NCBI GenBank assembly: GCA_006226985.1
Contig: SBGC01000097.1
Span: 1 to 19,155 of the forward strand
Length of the DNA stretch: 19,155 bases
Direction: 5' to 3'
DNA from: Bacillota bacterium
GTDB taxonomy: Bacteria; Bacillota_I; Bacilli_A; Acholeplasmatales; Acholeplasmataceae
A model generated the notes under the pieces. That model ran no database searches. It had not been told where the DNA came from and saw nothing but the letters and a program-made list of their open reading frames with translations. The first letter of the stretch is position 1. Every line of letters starts with the position of its first letter. A program made the position numbers and the translations under genes. Positions 7,310 through 14,784 of this stretch are shown one piece after another.

Positions 7310-7342
7310 TAAAAAAAGAGGGAACGTCTGATGAAAACGTTC
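7310..7342 (-). terminator. Second terminator after csp
   Basis: Reading leftward, GAACGT/ACGTTC (7342-7337 and 7327-7322) form a 6-bp stem with a 9-base loop followed by CCCTC and seven T's. It is a back-up to the stronger hairpin before it and shields the lysine operon promoter. Confidence 0.5.
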
Positions 7343-7354
7343 ACATCCATACAT

Positions 7355-7386
7355 AAAAGAAGAGGGACTCACCGAAATGAGTCCCT
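7355..7386 (-). terminator. Terminator of the cold-shock gene
   Basis: A perfect 9-bp stem AGGGACTCA/TGAGTCCCT (7386-7378 and 7371-7363) with a 6-base loop is followed leftward by CTTCTTTTATG. It lies 12 bases after the csp stop. Confidence 0.85.
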
Positions 7387-7398
7387 AGCTTTAGAAGA

Positions 7399-7596
7399 TT
7401 ATATTTTGACTACGTTAGCCGCTTGTTGTCCGCGGTCGCCGTTCTTAACGTCAAATTCTACTTGATCGCCTTCTGCTAAAGTTTTGTATCCTTCAGTTTG
7501 AATTGCACTGAAATGTACAAAAATGTCCTTACCTTCTGCTGATGAGATAAATCCATATCCCTTGTCAGCGTCAAACCATTTTACTACGCCTTTCAT
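7399..7596 (-). CDS. csp: Cold-shock protein (CspA/CspB family)
   Basis: A 65-residue one-domain cold-shock protein that binds single-stranded RNA/DNA and acts as an RNA chaperone. Both nucleic-acid-binding motifs are intact: RNP1-like KGYGFISS at about residues 12-19 and RNP2-like DIFVHFSAI at about 24-32. The ending [10 protein letters not shown] is typical, and the length is normal. AAGGAG lies 7 bases before the ATG. It has its own promoter and terminators. The leader between the promoter and the start holds a small hairpin (GGCAC-AAAAA-GTGTC, about 7622-7636), a possible temperature-sensitive element, but it is too short to resemble the long E. coli cspA leader. Confidence 0.96.
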   Translation of the reverse strand: MKGVVKWFDADKGYGFISSAEGKDIFVHFSAIQTEGYKTLAEGDQVEFDVKNGDRGQQAANVVKI

Positions 7597-7644
7597 TTAA
7601 ATACTCCTTATAAAATATACTTGACACTTTTTGTGCCTAACTAC

Positions 7645-7673
7645 ATTATACACACTTAACGGCTCAATTACAA
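7645..7673 (-). promoter_or_regulatory. Promoter of the cold-shock gene
   Basis: Reading leftward: TTGTAA (7673-7668), a 17-base spacer, and a perfect TATAAT (7650-7645). The expected RNA start is near 7638, giving a leader of about 42 bases. Confidence 0.72.
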
Positions 7674-7696
7674 GGATAAAAGAAAATAAATGTTTT

Positions 7697-9478
7697 TTAA
7701 TTAAACTGACTTTGATAAAGGGCATTATAAAAGCCTTTTTGTTCAATAAGTTCATCATGTGTACCTTGTTCAACGATATTTCCATCCTTAACAACGAGGA
7801 TTAAATGCGCATTTTGTATCGTTGATAAACGATGAGCTATGACAAATGTAGTTTTGTTTTCCATGAGTGCTAACATCGCTTTTTGGATTTGTACTTCGGT
7901 ATGTGTATCAACATTCGATGTCGCTTCATCTAAGATAAGCATCTTCGTTTTAGAAAGCATCGCACGAGCAATGACTAAGAGTTGTTTTTGACCCTTAGAA
8001 ATATTTAATCCTTCATCGGTTAAGATCGTGTCATAGCCAAGAGGTAAGTGACTGATGAATGAATGAATACGTGCTTTTTTGGCTGCTTCTTCAACTTCAA
8101 GTCTTGAAACGTCACCATTGCCATATGCAATATTTTCAAAAACAGTACCATGGAAAATCCACGTATCTTGTAAAACCATGGAAAATGATCTTCTAAGTGA
8201 TCTTCTTGTGAGTTGTCGTGTTTCATGGTGATCGATCATAATACGACCTTCATTAACATCATAAAAACGCATGAGTAAATTAACTAACGTTGTTTTACCT
8301 GCACCTGTGGGACCGACAATCGCTACAACTTTTCCTTTGGGTGCTTTAAACGATACATGATTCAGTACTACTTGATTTTCAACATATCCAAAAGTCACAT
8401 CTTTAAATTCAACATCACCTTTGACATCTGTATATTCAATGGCATCTTCTACATCCTTAGGTTCTTCTTCCTCATCAATGACATGGAAGACTCTTTCTGC
8501 AGCAGCAAGTGCACTTTGAATATCCGCGATAATATTAGACATTTGATTAATAGGACCCGAAAAACGTCTTGAATAGAGTGTAAAGCTTGTGAGCTTACCA
8601 AGTGAGATATCACCAAAGAAATAAAGGATACCTCCAAAGACACCAACTAATGCTACGGATAAGTTTGAAACAAAGTTCACGGATGGACCCACAGTTGTTG
8701 AGTAATATCCAGATTCATAAGAAGCTGTTGATGCTTCGTCATTGATTTGATCAAACTTCTTTAAAACCGAGTCTTCTTGAACATAGGATTGAATGGTGCG
8801 TTGTCCTGTAATCATTTCTTCAGCAAATCCGTTTAGTTCACCAAGTTTTTGATTACGAAGACGATATTTCTTCTTAACAATTTTTGATAACACTCGTGTA
8901 ATTGTTACAGAAATTGGAATCGTAACGACAAAGACAATGACTAAAATCGGACTCATAATGAGCATCATTATAAACGAAATAACAACTGTAATAATCGATG
9001 TAAAGATTTGTACAACATCTGTAGCTAGTGATGTGTTAATCGTGTCAATATCATAGCTCATTTTGGAGATAATATCTCCGGTTTGATTTTTATCAAAGTA
9101 AGAAATGGAAACTTTATTTAATTTTTCAAATAAATCTTTCCGCATCTTATAGACAACTGATTGTGAAATACGAACCATCGCAATCGACAAAATATAACTT
9201 AATATCGATGATAGTAAATAAAATAAAATCATTAATCCTGCAAAAAAGAAAACTTGATTAAACTTCACACCATTTTCCATCGCTGAAATCGTTCGTCCAG
9301 TTAAATACGGACCAACTAGTGATAAAACGTTAGATATCAGTGTTAAAAAGATGGCTAAAGCAAGTTTACCTTTATAAAAATAGAGGTAATCCCAAAGTCG
9401 TTTTAAAACATAACGTCTATTCGTTGCTTTTTGTGAACCATCATTACGACCTCTACCTTGTTTACCTGCATACATCAT
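7697..9478 (-). CDS. ABC exporter half-transporter, subunit B
   Basis: A 593-residue half-transporter with an N-terminal six-helix ABC membrane domain (about residues 30-330) and a C-terminal ATPase domain (about 355-590), the multidrug/lipid exporter type (BmrD/LmrD/TM288-like). The ATPase has Walker A GPTGAGKT (389-396), Walker B LILDE with catalytic Glu518, and H-loop His549. Its signature motif is ISKGQ (493-497) in place of LSGGQ. The ATG overlaps the TGA of subunit A (ATGA), and GGGGGTGA precedes it, so the two subunits are made together as a heterodimer. No clear terminator is seen directly after its stop. The transported substrate is unknown. Confidence 0.92.
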   Translation of the reverse strand: MMYAGKQGRGRNDGSQKATNRRYVLKRLWDYLYFYKGKLALAIFLTLISNVLSLVGPYLTGRTISAMENGVKFNQVFFFAGLMILFYLLSSILSYILSIAMVRISQSVVYKMRKDLFEKLNKVSISYFDKNQTGDIISKMSYDIDTINTSLATDVVQIFTSIITVVISFIMMLIMSPILVIVFVVTIPISVTITRVLSKIVKKKYRLRNQKLGELNGFAEEMITGQRTIQSYVQEDSVLKKFDQINDEASTASYESGYYSTTVGPSVNFVSNLSVALVGVFGGILYFFGDISLGKLTSFTLYSRRFSGPINQMSNIIADIQSALAAAERVFHVIDEEEEPKDVEDAIEYTDVKGDVEFKDVTFGYVENQVVLNHVSFKAPKGKVVAIVGPTGAGKTTLVNLLMRFYDVNEGRIMIDHHETRQLTRRSLRRSFSMVLQDTWIFHGTVFENIAYGNGDVSRLEVEEAAKKARIHSFISHLPLGYDTILTDEGLNISKGQKQLLVIARAMLSKTKMLILDEATSNVDTHTEVQIQKAMLALMENKTTFVIAHRLSTIQNAHLILVVKDGNIVEQGTHDELIEQKGFYNALYQSQFN

Positions 9479-11211
9479 GACTTTTCACCCCCTAATTGAT
9501 AGAAGGCAATTTCTTGATAAACTTCAGATGTTTTCAAGAGTTCTTCATGTGTACCTGATGCAATGATTTTTCCATCGTCAATCAGTAAAATAAGCTGTGA
9601 ATCACGTAAACTACTTATGCGTTGTGCGATAATAATCATCGTTGTATCTTTTAATTCTTTTTTAAGTGAATTTCGCATTTGCATATCGGTTTGATAATCA
9701 AGTGCAGATGATGCATCATCTAAAACGATGATTTGAGGTTTACCCGCTACTGCACGTGCTATCAAGACTCTTTGTTTTTGTCCACCGGATAGATTGGTTC
9801 CTCGTTGAGCCATCTGATGACTCATTTCATCCGTTTTATCATAAATAAATGCTGCTTGAGCTACTCTGGTTGCTGTTTCAATATCTTGATTGGTAATTTG
9901 ATCACGATTGAATTGGATATTACCATAGATACTATCTGCAAAAATTAAGTCATTTTGAAAAACAACACCAATTTGGCTTCTTAACGCATTTTGTTTAAGT
10001 GACTTGATATCTTTACCATAGATTAAGATTTGACCCTTGTCAACGTCATAAAAGCGCATTAAAAGGTTAATCAAGGTTGTTTTACCCGATCCTGTAGCTC
10101 CAATAATACCTAGTGTCTGACCTTGGTAAAGTTTAAAACTGACATCAGTTAAATTCGCTTCTTTTTGGTTATATGAAAAATAAACATTTCTAAATTCAAT
10201 AATCGGTTTTGATGGATCAATGACTAAATCTTCTTCACCATCGAGCATGTCTTCTTTCATGTTTAAGACTTCATCGATACGTTCTGCAGAAGCTGTAGCT
10301 CTTGAAGCTAAAACGAAGACACGTGTAATGCTCATCATCGCTGTAAGAATGATTGTAAAATAGGTAACAAATGCCATGATTTGACCTTTTTCTGTTTGAC
10401 CTTCATGGATACGATAAGCACCTGCAACAAGCACTAAAACAAGTCCGACGTTCATGACTGCATTCATCATGGGGTTTATCTTAGCCATGGTAATATGTGC
10501 ATGGAGTTCGGATTCAATCGTGTTTTTATTCGCTTCATCAAATTTTTTTATTTCATGATCGCTCATGGATAATGCACGAACGACTCTTGCACCTGACACA
10601 TATTCTCTAAGTTTTCGAATGAGTTTATCAACAAATCCTTGAGTTCGTTTATATAAAGGAATCCCACGTTTCGAAAAGAAATAAACAATGATGATGATGA
10701 GTGGGAGCATAGCAACCATAATTAGTGTTAAAAAAGGATCTAAAAGAAGCGACATTAAAATACCGCCTAATAAGAGTACAGGAGCTCTGACGCCAAGACG
10801 TTGCATCGAAGCTGTTGCATTATACATGTTGTATGTATCTGTCGTCATCCGTGAAATAAGGGATGGACGTGTGAGTTGATCAACTTGATTCGCAGATAGT
10901 TTTTCAATTTTAGCAAATAAATCATGACGCAACGTCTTGACAGACATTGCAGCGATTAATTCTGCTTTTCTGTTTGCTGCTACATTTAAATATAAACCTA
11001 AGAAAGCAATAAAAACCATGAGACCGCCTAACATATAGAGTGATCTCAGTGATTCACTTCCACTTCCTTGAAGTTTAGGTATTTCTGTATCAATCATATA
11101 AGCGATAATCCATGGCAAAAACAAATCAGCAAGAGCTCCTGCTGATTTAAACGTGAGTGAAACGGTCAGCATTTTCCAGTAGGGCTTAACGAGTCTAATA
11201 ATCATCTTCAT
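9475..11211 (-). CDS. ABC exporter half-transporter, subunit A (degenerate ATP site)
   Basis: A 578-residue half-transporter, partner of the gene downstream. The membrane domain spans about residues 10-310 and the ATPase domain about 335-575. Walker A GATGSGKT (371-378) and signature LSGGQ (474-478) are canonical. The catalytic glutamate after Walker B is Asp499 (VLDD), and the H-loop histidine is Gln530 (IAQR). These are the substitutions seen in the BmrC/TM287 side of heterodimeric exporters. In the dimer this subunit's Walker motifs would face the altered ISKGQ of subunit B, giving one non-hydrolytic site, while its LSGGQ completes the active site. A GTG at 11220 also opens the frame, but AAGGAT at 11226-11221 fits the ATG at 11211 better. 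Confidence 0.92.
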   Translation of the reverse strand: MKMIIRLVKPYWKMLTVSLTFKSAGALADLFLPWIIAYMIDTEIPKLQGSGSESLRSLYMLGGLMVFIAFLGLYLNVAANRKAELIAAMSVKTLRHDLFAKIEKLSANQVDQLTRPSLISRMTTDTYNMYNATASMQRLGVRAPVLLLGGILMSLLLDPFLTLIMVAMLPLIIIIVYFFSKRGIPLYKRTQGFVDKLIRKLREYVSGARVVRALSMSDHEIKKFDEANKNTIESELHAHITMAKINPMMNAVMNVGLVLVLVAGAYRIHEGQTEKGQIMAFVTYFTIILTAMMSITRVFVLASRATASAERIDEVLNMKEDMLDGEEDLVIDPSKPIIEFRNVYFSYNQKEANLTDVSFKLYQGQTLGIIGATGSGKTTLINLLMRFYDVDKGQILIYGKDIKSLKQNALRSQIGVVFQNDLIFADSIYGNIQFNRDQITNQDIETATRVAQAAFIYDKTDEMSHQMAQRGTNLSGGQKQRVLIARAVAGKPQIIVLDDASSALDYQTDMQMRNSLKKELKDTTMIIIAQRISSLRDSQLILLIDDGKIIASGTHEELLKTSEVYQEIAFYQLGGEKS

Positions 11212-11234
11212 TGAAAACACATCCTTACATTAAA

Positions 11235-11243
11235 AATATAGCA
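11235..11243 (-). promoter_or_regulatory. Extended -10 promoter of the ABC exporter
   Basis: Reading leftward, TGC-TATATT is an extended -10 element, 24 bases before the ATG at 11211. No good -35 lies at the right distance, so the call is modest. Confidence 0.45.
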
Positions 11244-11281
11244 TTTTTCAATGTTTTTTACTACACTAAATAACAAAGAAA

Positions 11282-11300
11282 TAAAAAAAGCTTTCGCTTT
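11282..11300 (-). terminator. Terminator of the nuclease operon
   Basis: Reading leftward, AAAGC-GAAA-GCTTT (11300-11287) forms a short stem closed by a stable GNRA tetraloop and followed by T's. It begins 2 bases after the stop of the small downstream gene. Confidence 0.65.
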
Positions 11301-11302
11301 CT

Positions 11303-11692
11303 TTATTCAGTAATCACTGTAAAACCACTTTCAAAATAAATATCAAAATGATCCACTGTAACAGTTTCTTCTTTATCAAAAGTTAAAACCTTTATAAAAT
11401 TAACTGTTAAGTCATCACGAAATCTTGAATCATCTTCAAGAAACAATGTGTTCATAATCATGATGGTTCCTGTATCAGTTCCAATACCATTGAACCTACC
11501 ATCTCCACCTTTGGTGCGTGTGATATATAGTTTTACACCATCAAGATTAATCTCATGAAATTGATTGTGATCTTCATAAAAAATAGCCCATAACGCTTCG
11601 ATAAAATCATTTCCTTCTGGACTTTTTTTTATGAGGATTGCTGGATCACCAACAACATAGGTTCCTTTTGGTAAAACATACGATTTAGACAT
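11303..11692 (-). CDS. Conserved hypothetical protein, GDP/GDG-motif type
   Basis: A 129-residue soluble, acidic protein with no signal peptide or membrane span and no function I can name. It begins LPKGTYVVGDPAILI and contains TRTKGGDGRF near 59-68 and GTDTGTIMIM near 71-80. This resembles a family of small bacterial and phage proteins with a 'GxYxxGDPxxxI ... GDGxF ... DTGTIgi' pattern, probably a compact beta-rich domain; this likeness is from memory, not a search. Its start overlaps the end of the nuclease gene by 8 bases, with GGAGGTAGG upstream inside the nuclease coding sequence, so translation is coupled. That linkage allows, but does not prove, a role in binding or restraining the nuclease. 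Confidence 0.7.
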   Translation of the reverse strand: MSKSYVLPKGTYVVGDPAILIKKSPEGNDFIEALWAIFYEDHNQFHEINLDGVKLYITRTKGGDGRFNGIGTDTGTIMIMNTLFLEDDSRFRDDLTVNFIKVLTFDKEETVTVDHFDIYFESGFTVITE

Positions 11693-12683
11693 GTAATGAA
11701 CCTACCTCCATTTTTAATTGTTGTGATTTAAATATAGCGATGGGATCAATCTCTGGTTTTGTTAAATCTCCAATGGTTTTGTTTTCCCATATAAGATGAA
11801 CATATTCTGGTTTATCAATAAATGGATTGCGATTTCCTTGATAATTAAAGATCATATTGTTTCGGTTTTTTTCAAATTGATCGACTGGGTCTTCTTTATG
11901 CCATTGAAGTAACAATGATAGCATTCCCATCCGAGCACCTTCTACTGTGTAGTGATCGGTTTCATCAAGAAGTAAATTGATGTCATTAGTTAAAACAAGT
12001 GTATCTTGATACATCACTGCCATGTAAAATAAAATACGTGCAACATCACCCTTATGTTCATCACCAGGATAAAAACCACCATCTAAAGTAATACCATATG
12101 TTCCTTCACCATCTGCATAAAAACGATCGCTTCGTGAACTGTTAATCGATGGGATTGCTGCGCGAAGATTATGGAGATCTGATGCAATGTTTCGTTGGTA
12201 GCTTGCAACGCGATCAACACCAAGTCTTGAGTTGGGCCATACATGTTCTTTATTCCATGAATCACCCTCATCCCAAATGGCATTAATGATTGATCCATCA
12301 TATATCGTCCAAATTTTTGTAATATCTGATAAACTCTGATCTGTATCTTCTAAAATATGACTAGCTTCATTATAGGTTTTTAAGGTAACACCATCGTTGA
12401 TGATATCATGGAGCTCATTTTTGAGTCCACTACCGATTAAGTTGTTTGCTTGATAATAATAATCTGCACTTTCAACTAAACTATAATAGTAAAAACCTTG
12501 TTCATTTTGATCAGCACTATATTCAGGTCGATAGGGTTCTTGATCAGATGTAACATAATAAATAACAAATGAAATGATAAAAACAGCAAAAATAGCTAAG
12601 GTTTTATAGATTTGCGTTTGTTTAACTTTTTTAATTTTTCTTGATGTCGATCTGACATAAGGTGTTCGCTTTCGATTCGCCAT
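11685..12683 (-). CDS. Membrane-anchored endonuclease I-family nuclease
   Basis: A 332-residue protein with a basic N-terminus, one membrane span at about residues 27-45 (KTLAIFAVFIISFVIYYVT) and a large outside domain, so it is probably tethered facing out. The domain matches the endonuclease I family (EndA/NucM/BsnI): KEHVWPNSRLG at about 145-155 with the catalytic His147, SDLHNLRAAIPSINSSRSD at about 168-186, and GDEHKGDVARILFYMAVMY as the metal-binding and helical region. Such enzymes cut DNA/RNA non-specifically. In a host-dependent or nucleotide-scavenging wall-less bacterium, a surface nuclease would feed nucleotide uptake (inference). AAGGAGGT precedes the ATG. The promoter is unclear, but an 8-bp palindrome lies 37 bases upstream. 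Confidence 0.87.
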   Translation of the reverse strand: MANRKRTPYVRSTSRKIKKVKQTQIYKTLAIFAVFIISFVIYYVTSDQEPYRPEYSADQNEQGFYYYSLVESADYYYQANNLIGSGLKNELHDIINDGVTLKTYNEASHILEDTDQSLSDITKIWTIYDGSIINAIWDEGDSWNKEHVWPNSRLGVDRVASYQRNIASDLHNLRAAIPSINSSRSDRFYADGEGTYGITLDGGFYPGDEHKGDVARILFYMAVMYQDTLVLTNDINLLLDETDHYTVEGARMGMLSLLLQWHKEDPVDQFEKNRNNMIFNYQGNRNPFIDKPEYVHLIWENKTIGDLTKPEIDPIAIFKSQQLKMEVGSLHV

Positions 12684-12719
12684 GAAAACCTCCTTATAGT
12701 TGCTTTATATGATAGGATA

Positions 12720-12741
12720 ACACAAACCAAAGAGTTTGTGT
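12720..12741. repeat. Perfect inverted repeat upstream of the nuclease gene
   Basis: ACACAAAC and GTTTGTGT (8 bp each) flank a 6-base centre. No T-run follows on either strand, so it is not a usual terminator. It lies in the likely promoter region of the leftward nuclease gene and 34 bases before the tRNA-Thr -35 box, so an operator for a dimeric repressor is possible. Confidence 0.5.
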
Positions 12742-12774
12742 AAAATGTATGTGATTTGTTATAAATAGAATGGA

Positions 12775-12803
12775 TTGACAAAAAAATCAACTTCGGTTAA
12801 AAT
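12775..12803 (+). promoter_or_regulatory. Promoter of tRNA-Thr
   Basis: A perfect TTGACA (12775-12780), a 17-base spacer and TAAAAT (12798-12803). The RNA would start near 12810, five bases before the mature tRNA. Confidence 0.82.
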
Positions 12804-12814
12804 TGTCTTTGCAT

Positions 12815-12888
12815 GCCCCTATAGTTAAATGGTATAATACAGCAATGGTAATGCTGCGTTGCAAGTTCGATTCTCGCTGGGGGCACCA
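12815..12888 (+). tRNA. tRNA-Thr (anticodon GGT)
   Basis: A full cloverleaf can be drawn. The acceptor stem is GCCCCTA/TGGGGGC (one G-U pair) and the D arm is GTTA/TAAT with GG in the loop. The anticodon stem CAGCA/TGCTG closes the loop ATGGTAA, giving anticodon GGT at 12847-12849. The T loop is TTCGATT, and discriminator A73 plus CCA are encoded. G1-C72, C2-G71 and G34-G35-U36 agree with known threonine identity elements. The T stem GCAAG/CTCGC contains one A-C mismatch, which is unusual. Confidence 0.9.
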
Positions 12889-12897
12889 GATCATGAT

Positions 12898-14127
12898 TTA
12901 AGCGACAGTGTCGCTTTTTTTGTTTTCTTCTACCTTTTCTTCTGGAATTTCACAGACGTATGGAACATAGGGGAGTGGTTTGTGTTGTTGTTCGATGTCT
13001 TGATAGGGATCAATTAAACGATCAAAAATCCAAATAGCTCCGATATAAATGTTTTCTTTATCTAATAAAAATGCTTGATGATCTTCTAGATGAAGTAGAT
13101 GAAAACTCTTGTTTCTCATATATTTTACAAGTTTTTCGTTTAGTTTGGGATATGATTTTGCATAGACCTGCAAAATGATTTGATAAGCTTTTTCGACATC
13201 TTTTTGTTTGTAAAAATATAATGCAAGATCATTAGCAAGCATGAAACCATGTTCATTTCTTAGGTAGGATTGAATGTTTAGTTTTCTTAATTTTTGATCA
13301 ACATCACTATCAATAGGATAGTCACCATTAAGTATTGTTTCAAGATATTGTGTAACGAGAAGAGTATGGAAGAGTGTATTATTAATTGTTAAGTTTCTTA
13401 AAACGTGTGTCGTTTTATTTAATAAGAATGTTTCTGTTTCACTTGACTCTTCTAAAGAAAAAACTGTATATTGGCTTAATTGAACAAGTTGAAAAACTTC
13501 ATGTGTTCTCATATGTTTATATGCGACAAAATCACCATAAAAAAGTGGATTTGAAAGCTTAAATGTATAGATATAAATTGTGCTCAATAAAGCTATAAAA
13601 AGCGTATTTAAGACAAAGATTCCAATTAGTGTTTCATTTGTTGAAAAAATAGTGATCAAAATCGTTGAAACAATGGATAGTACTAAGAAAGTAATTGTTA
13701 CAATTGGTGCTGTCATTAATGAGTTTGCAAAAGCTTTTATTTTCTTTTGGTAAGTCTCCTCATCTTTAATTTCTCCAAGTTCAGGAACAACAAGTCCTCC
13801 AAATAAAACCCATAGTTTAGGATTGATTGATAATCTCCAGCCTTTTTGAGTTTTATGGAAAATAAAGATTGTAATATAAATCGCTCTAACTTTAACTTTT
13901 TGAAATATAAAGGAAAAGAAATGACCTAATTCATGAAGAGTTAGGGTTAAATAAAAACTAAAAAGAATCCATAAGGGATATGCCCAAATAGGTATATCTT
14001 TTAATCCTGTTGTAATCTTTGTCCAAATCCCTTGATAGACAAGTAAGGTGTAGAAAAATCCGAGGAGAAATGCAAAGATGAAAAAATAAATGATTTTAAG
14101 TTGTTTATGCTGTTTTTTCTTTTTCAT
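12898..14127 (-). CDS. M50-type (site-2-protease-like) membrane metalloprotease
   Basis: A 409-residue protein with an N-terminal membrane half (about residues 10-195) and a soluble C-terminal half (about 200-409). A hydrophobic span carries HELGH (His65, Glu66, His69), the zinc site of M50 intramembrane proteases. Later, after two long hydrophobic segments, LSNPLFYGDF (about 191-200) resembles the NPxxxxD site, with Asp199 as candidate third ligand. The C-terminal half has no motif I recognise; it is helical-looking with a stretch YKQKDVEKAYQIILQVYAK that could be a TPR-like repeat. Its ATG overlaps the TGA of the P-II gene (ATGA) and there is only a poor Shine-Dalgarno, so it is coupled to the P-II/DUF1538 pair. 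It could cut a membrane regulator, or be a non-proteolytic relative; the substrate is unknown. Confidence 0.75.
   Translation of the reverse strand: MKKKKQHKQLKIIYFFIFAFLLGFFYTLLVYQGIWTKITTGLKDIPIWAYPLWILFSFYLTLTLHELGHFFSFIFQKVKVRAIYITIFIFHKTQKGWRLSINPKLWVLFGGLVVPELGEIKDEETYQKKIKAFANSLMTAPIVTITFLVLSIVSTILITIFSTNETLIGIFVLNTLFIALLSTIYIYTFKLSNPLFYGDFVAYKHMRTHEVFQLVQLSQYTVFSLEESSETETFLLNKTTHVLRNLTINNTLFHTLLVTQYLETILNGDYPIDSDVDQKLRKLNIQSYLRNEHGFMLANDLALYFYKQKDVEKAYQIILQVYAKSYPKLNEKLVKYMRNKSFHLLHLEDHQAFLLDKENIYIGAIWIFDRLIDPYQDIEQQHKPLPYVPYVCEIPEEKVEENKKSDTVA
12900..12921 (+). terminator. Terminator of tRNA-Thr
   Basis: A 7-bp stem AAGCGAC/GTCGCTT with a 3-base loop runs into seven T's. It is formed by the last codons and stop of the convergent M50-like gene, whose TAA occupies 12898-12900. 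No T-run follows in the leftward direction. Confidence 0.85.
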
Positions 14128-14783
14128 AAAATACCGTATGTATCCTTGACATCTTGGACAAAGATGATGCCATTACCGGGTTTACTAATTTCAAGTGTAT
14201 CACAAATGGTTTCAACAATGTCTTTGACTATTTCGTGTTTTGCAATCATTAAAACAATCTCTTTTTCTGGTTCTATCTCCATGTTAAAGAGTTTAGATGT
14301 TTCATGTATACCAGAACCTCTTGCATTGATAATGGTCGCTCCTTTTGAACCAACTTCAGTCGCTGCTTCGACGACTTGCTCACCTTTACCCTTATCAACA
14401 ATCGTAAATATTGCTAAGTATTTATTCATATAGTGTTCTCCGATCTTTTCTTTTTCATGATAATCATATTTACCTGAACCTAAAAATGTTTGGATATGTG
14501 TCGTAAATGCAATTCCATGATGTGGTTTATCGAGTTTGAATTTTTTACTGATCGCTTGCATCGCTTCTATTGTTACACGTGATGGAGCAATCATAAGTAA
14601 AATCTCTTTCCTTGATTCCCCAAGCTCTAATAATTGAAGCCATGATTTATGATATGTTCCTTTTCCAAGAATGACAGTTCCTCCTGTAATACCTTGGTTT
14701 TTCGCTTCTTTTAAAACTTTACTACCGATACCAAAGGGGACGATGATGCAAATGAGTTCAAATGAAAGTTGTTCGTTTTGCAT
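14124..14783 (-). CDS. Tandem P-II-like (GlnB-family) regulatory protein
   Basis: A 219-residue protein built from two P-II-like domains. The first runs at about residues 8-95 (ELICIIVPFGIGSKVLKEAKNQG, then TGGTVILGKGT, EILLMIAPSRVTIEAM, and HHGIAFTTHI). The second runs at about 120-219 (YLAIFTIVDKGKGEQVVEAATEVG, GATIINARGSG, EIVLMIAKHEIVKDIVETI, and GNGIIFVQDV). P-II proteins are trimers that sense nucleotides/2-oxoglutarate and gate transporters or enzymes through a T-loop. The T-loops here (GKGTYHKS, ARGSGIHETSKLF) lack the classic uridylylated tyrosine segment. GTG at 14792 opens the frame, but AAAGGAGG fits the ATG at 14783, one base after the DUF1538 stop. The direct neighbour being a membrane protein suggests it controls that protein. 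Confidence 0.85.
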   Translation of the reverse strand: MQNEQLSFELICIIVPFGIGSKVLKEAKNQGITGGTVILGKGTYHKSWLQLLELGESRKEILLMIAPSRVTIEAMQAISKKFKLDKPHHGIAFTTHIQTFLGSGKYDYHEKEKIGEHYMNKYLAIFTIVDKGKGEQVVEAATEVGSKGATIINARGSGIHETSKLFNMEIEPEKEIVLMIAKHEIVKDIVETICDTLEISKPGNGIIFVQDVKDTYGIL

Positions 14784-14784
14784 A

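Noticed and set aside
12720..12741. Terminator for the nuclease or an upstream gene
   Set aside because: There is no T-run after the stem on either strand.
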